Origin: Leptospira kemamanensis
Lineage (GTDB): Bacteria; Spirochaetota; Leptospiria; Leptospirales; Leptospiraceae
Length of the DNA: 64,000 bases
Direction of reading: 5' to 3'
Assembly: GCF_004769665.1 (NCBI RefSeq)
Contig: NZ_RQGG01000010.1
Location: 1 to 64,000, forward strand
Shown here: positions 24,374 through 32,575 of the stretch, piece by piece
Numbering within the stretch: the first letter of the stretch is position 1
Layout of the letters: each line of letters starts with the position of its first letter
Position numbers and translations under genes: made by a program
Notes under the pieces: generated by a model
Seen by the model: only the letters and a program-made list of their open reading frames with translations
The model's database searches: none
What the model was told of the DNA's origin: nothing

Positions 24374-25783
24374 TCATTGTAAATAGAGTTTCTCTTTTAC
24401 ATACTCTTCCAAACCAGAAAGGCTAACAAAATAACTTGTTTGTTTGTCTTCTTCTGGGATCTTCGTTCCCAATTTTTCTTCTAACTTCATCATCATTTCT
24501 GTAAACAAAATCGAATCCATCCCACAATCATATACCAAATGGTCATTTGGTTTTGGTTCATAACCGAGAATGGACTTAAGGATGATTCCGATAGGAGTAT
24601 TTGCATCTATGGAGACAGGAATTTTGCTATTTTCCTGTAGTTGTTTTAATCGGATCAATTCCTCTAAACAAAGTTTGGTGATCGTCCTATAGTCTGTTTT
24701 CCCATTCGGAAGTTTGGGAATGGTGTTTTGGATCACAATCACCCTCGGCACATGGCTTGTTGGGAGTTCATTGCGGAGAGTGCGATATAACTCATCCAAA
24801 GGAATGGTGGAATTGGTAAAAAGTCCGATGGTATCTCCTGATTCCTGTTGTATGGGAACCGATACAAATTGTCCATCCAGTCCAAGTCCTAAAATTTCTG
24901 ATTCAATGCGGTCGAGAGAAACACGTTTTCCTTTGTGTTTGATGATGCGATCTTTTCTGCCTAATAGGTAAAACCCAAGTTCACTTGTATCACCTAAATC
25001 ACCAGTCGCATAATATTTGTCTGGTGGCAAGGAAACAAGTTCCCAATCTTTGTTTTGGAACGTATAAAAACTTTGGGATAAAAACGGACTTTGGATGAGA
25101 AGTTCCTTCTCTTCGCCTTCTCCTACCAAGTGAAACTTCACTTCCTCTAAGAGTTGGAATCGATTTTGACGCAGTGGATCGCGGTATCCCATTCCCCCTG
25201 TCTCCGTAGACCCATAAATTTCCAAAAGGGAAATTCCTCCTCTGTCTCGTAACTCACGAGCTAGGGGCACAGGAAATTTCATACCGGATACAATCGCTCG
25301 TTCTGGGAGAGGTTTCCTTTGTGTCACCGCGAATTGCAATTGCGGCGCAGAGGTGATCCAGAGGGAGGGAGACTTGGACTCCCTTTCCCTTGGTTCTGTC
25401 ATAATGGGGAGATCTAATGCCTTTGGTAACAAATACCCCCAGAGGAGGCCGTACAAATGGCAGAAGGGCACTTGTACAATGACTTCCTCTATGTCTTGGA
25501 AAAAGGTTAGGAATTCTGCATGATGAAGCCACACATCTAGTTCTCTTTGGATTTGCTCCAGGTCCTTGGGAACGAGTTTCGGAAGACCAGTAGAACCCGA
25601 GGTGACCAAACAAAAAGACTTTGGGTGGGAAAGAGTGGGAAGTGGGAAGGTTGTGAGATCTGTTTCGAGTTTGGTTCCTTGCCACAAAGGGTCTACAAGG
25701 ATGGGATGATTTGTTTCTAAGTCTCTTTTAAAATTTCCAGATAAAAAGTAATCAGTGTCAGCAAACCGTAAGAGGGAGGCCAT
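24374..25783 (-). CDS. Adenylate-forming acyl ligase with C-terminal carrier domain
   Basis: A 469-residue protein that activates a carboxylic acid as an acyl-adenylate. ANL-superfamily motifs in order: A3 loop VTSGSTGLPKLV (about 61), A5 EIYGSTETGG, A7 YATGDLGD, A8 GRKDRIIKHKGKRVSL and A10 PKLPNGKTDYR. Residues about 390-469 form a carrier-protein-like domain with DCGMDSILFTEMM, whose Ser is the expected phosphopantetheine site. It lacks the first 100 or so residues of typical CoA ligases, as do acyl-ACP-synthetase-like ligases of polyene and fatty-acid pathways. Its neighbour PYP needs activated p-coumarate, so a chromophore-activation role is possible but not shown by sequence. A hairpin covers its ribosome-binding site. 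Confidence 0.85.
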   Translation of the reverse strand: MASLLRFADTDYFLSGNFKRDLETNHPILVDPLWQGTKLETDLTTFPLPTLSHPKSFCLVTSGSTGLPKLVPKDLEQIQRELDVWLHHAEFLTFFQDIEEVIVQVPFCHLYGLLWGYLLPKALDLPIMTEPRERESKSPSLWITSAPQLQFAVTQRKPLPERAIVSGMKFPVPLARELRDRGGISLLEIYGSTETGGMGYRDPLRQNRFQLLEEVKFHLVGEGEEKELLIQSPFLSQSFYTFQNKDWELVSLPPDKYYATGDLGDTSELGFYLLGRKDRIIKHKGKRVSLDRIESEILGLGLDGQFVSVPIQQESGDTIGLFTNSTIPLDELYRTLRNELPTSHVPRVIVIQNTIPKLPNGKTDYRTITKLCLEELIRLKQLQENSKIPVSIDANTPIGIILKSILGYEPKPNDHLVYDCGMDSILFTEMMMKLEEKLGTKIPEEDKQTSYFVSLSGLEEYVKEKLYLQ

Positions 25784-25785
25784 AA

Positions 25786-25824
25786 AACAAAAATCCTCCC
25801 CCCAAGGATTTGGAGGAAGGATTT
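25786..25824 (-). terminator. Hairpin after lruC that also masks the ligase ribosome-binding site
   Basis: On the minus strand AAATCCTTCCTCC pairs with GGGGGGAGGATTT (perfect AAATCCT/AGGATTT plus a CC/GG part), followed by TTTTTGTTTT and then directly the ATG of the ligase. It looks like the intrinsic terminator of lruC. The GGGGAGGA strand is also the only ribosome-binding site of the ligase. Confidence 0.6.
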
Positions 25825-25846
25825 CTTTTGGAAGGTAGGTTTGTTT

Positions 25847-27610
25847 TTAAGCGGCTTTTGGATTTCCCATTCGTCGCTTCATGAGAAAACCTAAGGCAGC
25901 TCCCACCACAATCAAACTTGCTGATACTTCCAAAGCGTTTTTGCGAACCGCTTTGATTAAGTATGCAGTAAATCCATTGTCAGTATAGAAGTCGCTCACT
26001 CTTACCACATAAGATGGTCGGTTTGGCGCAGGGATTTGGTCTATGTGTAAGTACCAATCTTTATGTGCCACACCATTGGAGTGCATCCAAGAGTTGAAGA
26101 AAATGTAACCGGAAGTAGATGGTTTTCTGATGTCAGCACCTTCTGTTGGGTGGTTGAATACACCTGGAACAATGATGGCCCAAGGGAAACCATTTTTGTC
26201 TAGGAAAGCATCTTTTCCTTTTGCATCTTTGAAGTACCCTGGACGGAAGATTTGTCTAAACACACCATCCGTCTTTTGGTTGATTGCTAGGAAGTAATTG
26301 AGGTGTCCCCCAACCAGGTTCTTCGTTGCATTTAAATCCACTGGTTCTTCGAAAGTAATAGTCACTTGAGCAGTCACACCTCGAACAAAGTCATTGATGG
26401 TAAAGGTTGATCCTGCAGAAGGAGCATTCTTTTTGCCAAACAATGTTTTGTCAGAACTTGGTAGAATGAGCACTCCACGTTTGAGTTGTGCAGAAGTTAA
26501 CGTTCCGCCAGTGCAATCACCTGCTGCATTCGCAGTGTATTTTGGTGCGCTAGCACATCCATTCCATGGGTTTCCGTTTCCATCTACATAACTGATTTGA
26601 ACGTTCGCATTGGTTGGAACATCAAGTGAAAGTCTGAGTTCGTGGTTGTATCCTGCACCTTTTGCAACGTGAGTGTAAGTTCCACGAATCGTTTTCACCT
26701 TGTTTGCTGGAGTTTTGTCCATCTCTGTGCTAAACACAGTGGAGTGGTCGTTTAAGTCAGCATCCCCAGCAGAAGGGAATAAGTCTTCAAACGCGATTGT
26801 GTATCGACCTGATCTTGCAATTGCTGCAAGACTTGGATCATCTGGGAATTCATCGTAATTGTTTGCGATTCCATCACAGTCAGAGTCAACTGCTTGCACA
26901 CAACCATTCACTGGTTGGAAGTTTGTTGTGTCTACGTTGACAACAGGAGCAACCACAACAGTTCCTTCGGAATTGTCACCAGTTGCTGGTTGTTGCACAG
27001 GAGCAGAACCAACGATCTCTACCACTTCACCAGTGGTTGGGTTTACACCCACGATGGTGATGTCAACAGAGACAACAGTGGGAGGAACACTGATAGGGAT
27101 CGTTGCCGAACCATTTCCATCAGTCGTTCCAACTCCAACTACATTTGGTTCTCCCGTTGTGACGGATTCAGTTACGGTCACTGGTGCATTCACCACTGGA
27201 CCAGATTCGTTTTCCACGACCACAGTCACTGGAACTGTAATATTTGTTTCAAAGTTAAAGTCGCCACCGTTTGTTTGGTCCACTACGTTTGTAGTCGTTT
27301 CATTGTTAACGGTAGTTGGTGCCGGTGTAGGCGCCGCAGGAGCTGGTGTAGGTGTGACCACGGAAGAATCCGAATTGCTAGTGTCGCCACCTGTCCCTTG
27401 GTTTGTGTCAGGACTAGTCACTTGGCTTGGATCAGTTGTTTCTAATCCAACGACGGTAAACGTACCATCTCCAGTATTGGTTGACGTTGTATTGGCCTGG
27501 GTTGACCCATCGCCGAGCCCTAAGAAGGGGAGTAATAACATTCCTTTTTTCTTATTGGAACAATCCACTAGAAAGAGAGGAAGCACCAAAAGAATGATCC
27601 ATCGATTCAT
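25847..27610 (-). CDS. lruC: LruC-domain lipoprotein
   Basis: A 587-residue lipoprotein with lipobox LVDC (Cys17). After a Thr/Pro/Gly/Asn-rich low-complexity linker (about 35-125) come Ig-like carboxypeptidase-regulatory-type strands, then a calcium-type segment SDCDGIANNYDEFPDDP (about 243-259), then the LruC domain beginning TIAFEDLFPSAGDADLNDH and running to about 545. LruC is known in pathogenic leptospires as an antigen linked to recurrent uveitis; its biochemical role is unknown. The C-terminus is odd: EVSASLIVVGAALGFLMKRR forms a hydrophobic helix with a basic stop, like a sorting or anchor signal. TAGG lies before the ATG, and a good promoter is present at 27635-27663. Confidence 0.85.
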   Translation of the reverse strand: MNRWIILLVLPLFLVDCSNKKKGMLLLPFLGLGDGSTQANTTSTNTGDGTFTVVGLETTDPSQVTSPDTNQGTGGDTSNSDSSVVTPTPAPAAPTPAPTTVNNETTTNVVDQTNGGDFNFETNITVPVTVVVENESGPVVNAPVTVTESVTTGEPNVVGVGTTDGNGSATIPISVPPTVVSVDITIVGVNPTTGEVVEIVGSAPVQQPATGDNSEGTVVVAPVVNVDTTNFQPVNGCVQAVDSDCDGIANNYDEFPDDPSLAAIARSGRYTIAFEDLFPSAGDADLNDHSTVFSTEMDKTPANKVKTIRGTYTHVAKGAGYNHELRLSLDVPTNANVQISYVDGNGNPWNGCASAPKYTANAAGDCTGGTLTSAQLKRGVLILPSSDKTLFGKKNAPSAGSTFTINDFVRGVTAQVTITFEEPVDLNATKNLVGGHLNYFLAINQKTDGVFRQIFRPGYFKDAKGKDAFLDKNGFPWAIIVPGVFNHPTEGADIRKPSTSGYIFFNSWMHSNGVAHKDWYLHIDQIPAPNRPSYVVRVSDFYTDNGFTAYLIKAVRKNALEVSASLIVVGAALGFLMKRRMGNPKAA

Positions 27611-27634
27611 ATTTTTTTCCTACCTGTATAGAGA

Positions 27635-27663
27635 ATTAAACGACAAAGAGGGAAAATAATCAA
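27635..27663 (-). promoter_or_regulatory. Probable sigma70 promoter of lruC
   Basis: On the minus strand TTGATT (27663-27658) and TTTAAT (27640-27635) are separated by exactly 17 bases, and the -10 box lies 24 bases before the lruC start codon. Confidence 0.5.
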
Positions 27664-27778
27664 CATTGTTTTCAAAAAAATTAGGGAAATCCATGGGATT
27701 TCTGGGGGGATGTACGAACAGAATTCAAAAAAAAGTACAATTCCCTCCCATGATCAGACATAATTGCTGGAAATTAGG

Positions 27779-28507
27779 TCAATTCCCTTTTTTGGCTACG
27801 TGGGCGACGGCATTTCCGAAAACAAAATTTCGAAACCAAACTTCTTTGAATCCAACTTCGATGAGGATGGTTTGGAGTGTTTCCTGGTCGGGATAGGTTT
27901 TAGAAGAGTGTGGCAGGTAATCAAACATTTCGTTTTGTTTCCCATAGAGAAGGTATCCAAACAGGGGAACAATTTTGAAAAAGTAAAAATCGGCAAAGAA
28001 TTTGAGAAAACGAGGACGCACACGACCCACATCCAAGTTCACAAACACTCCCTCTTTCTTTAACACTCGTTTGATCTCTTGCAAACACAAACGTAAATCG
28101 GAAACATTGCGAAGACCGAAACCCATGGTTACAATATCAAAACTTCCCTCCGGAAATTTTTTGAGGTTCATGGCATCACCCACAATGAGTTTTACTGGTT
28201 GTCCTTCCACTTTGGGGAAAGCATAGGACAACATTTGTTCCGAGAAGTCAAGTCCCACAACTGTTTCCAAATCTGGATCTAGGGAAAGTCGGTAGGTAAT
28301 GTCTCCTGTCCCACAACATAAATCTAAGGCAGATTTGGCATGGGGAACGGAACGTTTTGCTTCTTTGACAACCCAGTCCTTCCAAATGCGGTGGAGGAAA
28401 AAACTATTCCAATCATTGAATCTGTCGTAGGCTTTTGCGATCCCATCAAAATTCTTGCGTACATATTCCGGTTTCTTTTCTTGGGAAGGCAGTTTGTATT
28501 GGTTCAT
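27779..28507 (-). CDS. ubiE: Demethylmenaquinone/ubiquinone methyltransferase
   Basis: A 242-residue SAM-dependent methyltransferase for the C-methylation step of menaquinone synthesis (spirochaetes of this type use menaquinone, so MenG is an equal name). Motifs: FDGIAKAYDRFND, the SAM loop LDLCCGTGDIT, VGLDFSEQML, GDAMNLKKFPEGSFDIVTMGFGLRN and FKIVPLFGYL. The start is taken at 28507, where homologues begin; an ATG at 28525 is in frame but would overlap the divergent gene start. No strong ribosome-binding site is seen. Head-to-head with the ExbB-like gene with 16 bases between starts. Confidence 0.92.
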   Translation of the reverse strand: MNQYKLPSQEKKPEYVRKNFDGIAKAYDRFNDWNSFFLHRIWKDWVVKEAKRSVPHAKSALDLCCGTGDITYRLSLDPDLETVVGLDFSEQMLSYAFPKVEGQPVKLIVGDAMNLKKFPEGSFDIVTMGFGLRNVSDLRLCLQEIKRVLKKEGVFVNLDVGRVRPRFLKFFADFYFFKIVPLFGYLLYGKQNEMFDYLPHSSKTYPDQETLQTILIEVGFKEVWFRNFVFGNAVAHVAKKGN

Positions 28508-28523
28508 AGAGGTCGATACATCC

Positions 28524-28988
28524 ATGAATTGGACATTTTCAATTCCCGCAATTTTGATTTTTGTTCTGCTTTTTGCTTTTTCCCTTCTATCCTTTGCCAA
28601 TTTCATCCGTTTGTACCTGGGATTTCGAAAATTAGAAAAAAAAGAAGTCAGAAAACAAATTTTTCCCACAGAACCGAAGGAAGTAGAGTTGGAATTATTT
28701 TTTTCTCCCCTGGAAAGAACCATTGATTGGTTTCCTACCATCGCTTCTGTCGCGATGTTACTTGGGCTCCTCGGCACAGTGATTGGAATCCATACAGCTT
28801 TTGGAGAAATGGAAGCCCAAGGGAAAGTGAGTTTAGAGGTTTTAGCTGGTGGAATCAAAGATGCCTTAAACACAACGATTGCGGGACTCTTTGTTGCCAT
28901 TCCTAGTTTGTTATTCCTCCGCATTTGCGAAAACAAAATCCGATTTTTATCAGAACGATTGGTAGAAGACTTTTCCAAAACCCGATGA
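28524..28988 (+). CDS. exbB: MotA/TolQ/ExbB-family proton channel protein (short)
   Basis: A 154-residue inner-membrane protein with three hydrophobic helices (about 5-30, 72-93 and 115-133) and the family signature LGLLGTVIGIHTAF followed by ALNTTIAGLFVAIPSL. It forms a proton-driven motor complex with the next gene. AGAGG lies 11 bases before the ATG. The protein is smaller than typical ExbB (about 240 residues), with a shorter cytoplasmic loop. Its stop overlaps the ExbD start (ATGA). No TonB or receptor gene follows, so the energised partner is unknown. Confidence 0.85.
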   Translation: MNWTFSIPAILIFVLLFAFSLLSFANFIRLYLGFRKLEKKEVRKQIFPTEPKEVELELFFSPLERTIDWFPTIASVAMLLGLLGTVIGIHTAFGEMEAQGKVSLEVLAGGIKDALNTTIAGLFVAIPSLLFLRICENKIRFLSERLVEDFSKTR

Positions 28989-29380
28989 GAATTCGTAAAC
29001 CCAAACAGAACACTAGTCTTGATATCAGCAGTTTGATTGATGTTTTATTTATTTTACTCATCTTTCTAATGTTAGCGGTTCGGTTTACAGAACCCACGTC
29101 CACCATCTCGATGGATTTACCAAAGTCCAAAACTGACAACTTTGGAAGCCAGACCTATGCATTCAAAATCCAATTAAAAGCATCTGGGGACATTTTTCTC
29201 AATGGAGAAAAACTGGATTTCAATTCGTTTCAGAAAAAAATAGAAGAACGAACGAACCGTGATGATGTGGTGAGTTTGGAAGTAGACAAACAATTAGAAT
29301 TTGGAAATTTTGTGAACATCACAGACCTTTTAAAATCAAAAGGTTATGATAAAATTGATATCAAAACTAAAAAAGATTAA
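28985..29380 (+). CDS. exbD: ExbD/TolR-family protein
   Basis: A 131-residue protein with one N-terminal transmembrane helix containing the family pattern LDISSLIDVLFILLIFLML, in which the aspartate (about 18) is the proton-carrying residue, and a periplasmic domain of about 95 residues with DIFLNGEKLDF. It overlaps ExbB by 4 bases and converges with the histidine kinase gene, overlapping its 3' end by 4 bases. Confidence 0.87.
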   Translation: MRIRKPKQNTSLDISSLIDVLFILLIFLMLAVRFTEPTSTISMDLPKSKTDNFGSQTYAFKIQLKASGDIFLNGEKLDFNSFQKKIEERTNRDDVVSLEVDKQLEFGNFVNITDLLKSKGYDKIDIKTKKD

Positions 29381-31371
29381 CTATTGTTAGATTGTAGCAA
29401 ATCAATCAAAAACTTATATCGTTTGTGTTTCACTTTTTCTAACAGAATCGATTTCCCTTTGTGATCGAGAGGAATGTTATTTAACAAATTGAGTAATTGA
29501 CCAAAGTTTTGGATTTTGATGAGTTGCAAAATTTCCGATTTAAATTTAGCGGAATCTAAATTTAAAAATGTTTGTACAAATTCTTTTTCCGTTTCATCTA
29601 CTTTTGTAATATGCCAAACATCTTTGGAGCTTGTGGGGCCAAGTTTTGATTTTTCTTTTAATTCTGAAGAAATTTCATTCACTTTCATGAGCGGTAACTC
29701 AAAACTAAACCTAGAACCTTGGTTCAAATCACTTTCTACTTGGATCATACCACCTAAAAAGTCAACTAACTGATGTGATATGGAAAGTCCAAGTCCAGTT
29801 CCTTCTTGGTAAGAACTGCCTTGTTCCGTTTGTTTGAATGCCTCAAAGATGGAATGGAGTTGGTCTTTGGGAATTCCAATTCCCGAATCTTTTACGATAA
29901 ACCGAACCATTTCTATATTGGGATCTATTCCTGGTTGGATTTGCATTTCTAAATGAACAAACCCTTGGTTTGTAAATTTTAAAGCATTGCCAAGTAAGTT
30001 CACAAGGATTTGTTTTATCTTTTGTAAATCAGCTTCGTAAAAATGGTTTTCAATTTGATTTGGATGTAATAATTCAAATTGAATTTGTTTTTCTGCAAAT
30101 CGATAGGAAAACATGGAAAATAAAGTATCCCATAATTGTACGAGAGAAAACTTCTCTTTCAATTCTGTCATTTTCCCTGCTTCAATTTTGGAAAGATCTA
30201 AGATATCATTGATCATCCCTAATAAATGAACTCCATTTTCGTATAAGGAATTGACATAACCTTTTAAGTGTTCGGGTAAATTGGGATCCTTACCTAAAAT
30301 TTGTGAAAATCCAATCACTGCATGGAGGGGAGTGCGTAATTCGTGTGTGATTTTGGAAAAAAAGACAGATTTGGATTGGTTGGCTTTGATTGCCGCTTCC
30401 ACTGCTTTTTGCAGTCTTTTGTTTTGTAATTGGATCTTTTGCGAATAGTCGTTTAACTTATCTTCTGCGATTTTGCGATCTGTGATATCAAAAACAGTGG
30501 ATTTGCTAATCACAAAGTTCCCATTTTTATCAAAAGTAGGGATAGAGTTTAAACTCACAAAAAATGTAGATTTGTCTTTGCGAACAAATTCCAATTCAAC
30601 ACCTGTTAAAGTTTCGTGAGGGAAGGAATTCAAAATTTGTTGGAATTTGTCGAAACTACTTTCAGTTAACAAATCATTGATTTTAAAATTACCAACAATT
30701 TCTTCTCTTGAATAACCCAACCAATCAAGTTCGGTATCGTTGATGGAAACAACTACATTGTCTTTGTCGAGGGAATGGTAACCACAAGGTGCATTGTTAT
30801 ATAAATCTAAAATCCTTTCATAGGATTTCATTAAGTTTTCTTCTGCAATTTTACGATTTGTGATATCAATTCCAATCGACAAAACTTCGTAAGGATAACC
30901 AAATTCGTTTTTTAAAATACGATTGGACCAAGTCACTGTTCGTTTGTCATCGGATCCTACAAATACATCAAACTCTTGGCGTATGTTTTGTTCTGGTCTA
31001 TGGAAGATATTCCATAATTGGCTTTTGATTTCGTTCGATTTTTCAAACGGAATGCGAAACAAATCAAGGACGAGGTCTTTGCCTTCTGCCATCTCTTTTC
31101 CCATTTGAAAAAATTCTTCTGCATATGGGTTTACAGAATGGATTCGAAAATCTGGACTCCAACGAATGATGATGGAATTGGCTGTATCATAAATATCTTG
31201 GTATTGTTTTTCTTTTTCTCGAATGATCCTTTCGATCTCTTCCGCATTGGTGAGATTTTTACGAAATAAAATTAATCTGAGTTTTTTTTCCCTACGATAA
31301 GCGTTACGATAATAATACGCGAAAAATAGTAGTGCCGCAGCAATGAGAATGGCAATGAGTTCGTCTATCAT
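29377..31371 (-). CDS. Membrane-anchored PAS-PAS sensor histidine kinase
   Basis: A 664-residue kinase with one N-terminal membrane helix (about 5-22) and then two PAS domains (about 55-175 and 180-300, the second with GYHSLDKDN and RKDKSTFFVSLNSIP). HisKA follows with the phosphorylated His near 342 in ITHELRTPLHAVIG, then HATPase (about 450-580) with NLLGNALKFTNQG, DSGIGIPKDQ and GTGLGLSISHQL. About 80 extra residues of unknown role follow the ATPase domain. It is translationally coupled (4-base overlap) to the REC-PP2C gene upstream, its likely response regulator. Confidence 0.9.
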   Translation of the reverse strand: MIDELIAILIAAALLFFAYYYRNAYRREKKLRLILFRKNLTNAEEIERIIREKEKQYQDIYDTANSIIIRWSPDFRIHSVNPYAEEFFQMGKEMAEGKDLVLDLFRIPFEKSNEIKSQLWNIFHRPEQNIRQEFDVFVGSDDKRTVTWSNRILKNEFGYPYEVLSIGIDITNRKIAEENLMKSYERILDLYNNAPCGYHSLDKDNVVVSINDTELDWLGYSREEIVGNFKINDLLTESSFDKFQQILNSFPHETLTGVELEFVRKDKSTFFVSLNSIPTFDKNGNFVISKSTVFDITDRKIAEDKLNDYSQKIQLQNKRLQKAVEAAIKANQSKSVFFSKITHELRTPLHAVIGFSQILGKDPNLPEHLKGYVNSLYENGVHLLGMINDILDLSKIEAGKMTELKEKFSLVQLWDTLFSMFSYRFAEKQIQFELLHPNQIENHFYEADLQKIKQILVNLLGNALKFTNQGFVHLEMQIQPGIDPNIEMVRFIVKDSGIGIPKDQLHSIFEAFKQTEQGSSYQEGTGLGLSISHQLVDFLGGMIQVESDLNQGSRFSFELPLMKVNEISSELKEKSKLGPTSSKDVWHITKVDETEKEFVQTFLNLDSAKFKSEILQLIKIQNFGQLLNLLNNIPLDHKGKSILLEKVKHKRYKFLIDLLQSNNS

Positions 31372-32501
31372 TTCACTTCTAACAGTAACATCGTCATATC
31401 ATCTGCAACTTTTCCACCTGAGAATTGTAAAACTTGTTTTGAAATCGTATCTAAAAGTTCCTTGGAAGGAAGTTGGATATGTTCTTCCACAATTTCGGAG
31501 AATTTTTGGTCGCCTAAGTATTCTTCCTTTTCATTGGGAACTTCAAACATCCCATCCGAAAACAAAAACAAACGATCTCCCGACTTCAGAATGATATCTT
31601 CATTGGTAGTATTCAATTGGTTAGGGAACATCATCAAACAAAATCCTTTGGTTCCCAATTTTTGAATTTGGTTCTCGCGTAATAAAAAAATATGGTGGTG
31701 GCCCGCCATCGAAAAGGATAACAAATTTGCCTCAGCCTTATAACGGATGTACACGGCACTGATAAAATGGGTACTAATGAGAGGTGTTAAAGTATTATGA
31801 ATCCAATACAAACATTCGCTAGGTGCTAAAAATGATTTGTTCATCGTTTTAAAAGTGATGATGGCCATAAGAGATACCATGGCCGCTGCAATACCATGCC
31901 CAGTCACATCTCCAAACAAAATATCTAAGTCCCCCGAAGGTAAAACATCATAGGTGATCAAATCTCCACCTACCAAATCCATTGGTTTGTATGAGGTATA
32001 AATTTCGTAATATGGGGAAGGTGGGAATTGGAAGGTAACCAATTTTTCTTGGTTTGTTTTTGCTAACTCTAAGTCCTTTTGGATTCCATATAATAAATTA
32101 ATTCGTTCTTTTTCCAAAGTTTTGATTTTGATATGAGTGCGTATCCTTGCCAAAACTTCTGATTCTTGGAATGGTTTTGTGATATAGTCCACGGCACCTG
32201 TTTCCAATCCTTTGACGATGTCAGCTGTTTCGTTTAAGGCTGATAAAAAGAGGATAGGTGTATTTTTTTGGCGTTCCATTCCGAGTAGGCGGTTTGCGAC
32301 TTCTAAACCACTGATGCCTGGCAAAAGGATATCGAGTAAAATCAAATCAAAATCCAAAACTTCTGCCAGTTCCAAAGCATACTCACCATCATAGGCAACC
32401 GCAACTTCATAACCTTGGCCAAGTAAAATATGGGTGATGATTTCCATATTGGTTTCGTTATCATCAACGACTAAAATTTTTGCGGCGGCTTTGGAATTCA
32501 C
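31368..32501 (-). CDS. Response regulator with SpoIIE (PP2C) phosphatase output
   Basis: A 377-residue RsbU-like effector. The receiver domain (1-125) has VVDD at 11-14, the phosphorylated Asp57 in LILLDILLPG and the switch Lys in YITKPF. A short coiled coil (about 128-155) links it to a PP2C phosphatase with DLVGGDLITYDVLPSG, GDVTGHGIAAAMV, LFLFSDGMFEVPN and GGKVADDMTMLLLEVK. Light, redox or other signals sensed by the PAS kinase would control dephosphorylation of a STAS protein (family knowledge). A single transcript with the kinase is very likely. Confidence 0.9.
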   Translation of the reverse strand: MNSKAAAKILVVDDNETNMEIITHILLGQGYEVAVAYDGEYALELAEVLDFDLILLDILLPGISGLEVANRLLGMERQKNTPILFLSALNETADIVKGLETGAVDYITKPFQESEVLARIRTHIKIKTLEKERINLLYGIQKDLELAKTNQEKLVTFQFPPSPYYEIYTSYKPMDLVGGDLITYDVLPSGDLDILFGDVTGHGIAAAMVSLMAIITFKTMNKSFLAPSECLYWIHNTLTPLISTHFISAVYIRYKAEANLLSFSMAGHHHIFLLRENQIQKLGTKGFCLMMFPNQLNTTNEDIILKSGDRLFLFSDGMFEVPNEKEEYLGDQKFSEIVEEHIQLPSKELLDTISKQVLQFSGGKVADDMTMLLLEVK

Positions 32502-32520
32502 TATGCAAAAAGCATCTGTA

Positions 32521-32535
32521 CCAAAACTCTTTTGG
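32521..32535. promoter_or_regulatory. Palindrome between divergent REC-PP2C and dinB genes
   Basis: CCAAAA-CTC-TTTTGG is a perfect inverted repeat in the 74-base spacer. It is a possible operator for either gene. It does not match the TTTG-N5-CAAA LexA box that I recall for leptospires, so SOS control of dinB is not supported. Confidence 0.3.
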
Positions 32536-32575
32536 CAAGGTTTTTTTGAAACATTAGGTTTCTTCTACTTCTAGC

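Noticed and set aside
26859..27659. Long plus-strand open frame opposite lruC
   Set aside because: It is an antisense shadow of the Thr/Val/Pro-rich lruC coding sequence, without a start signal.
32521..32535. LexA box before dinB
   Set aside because: The palindrome present does not match the leptospiral LexA consensus that I recall.
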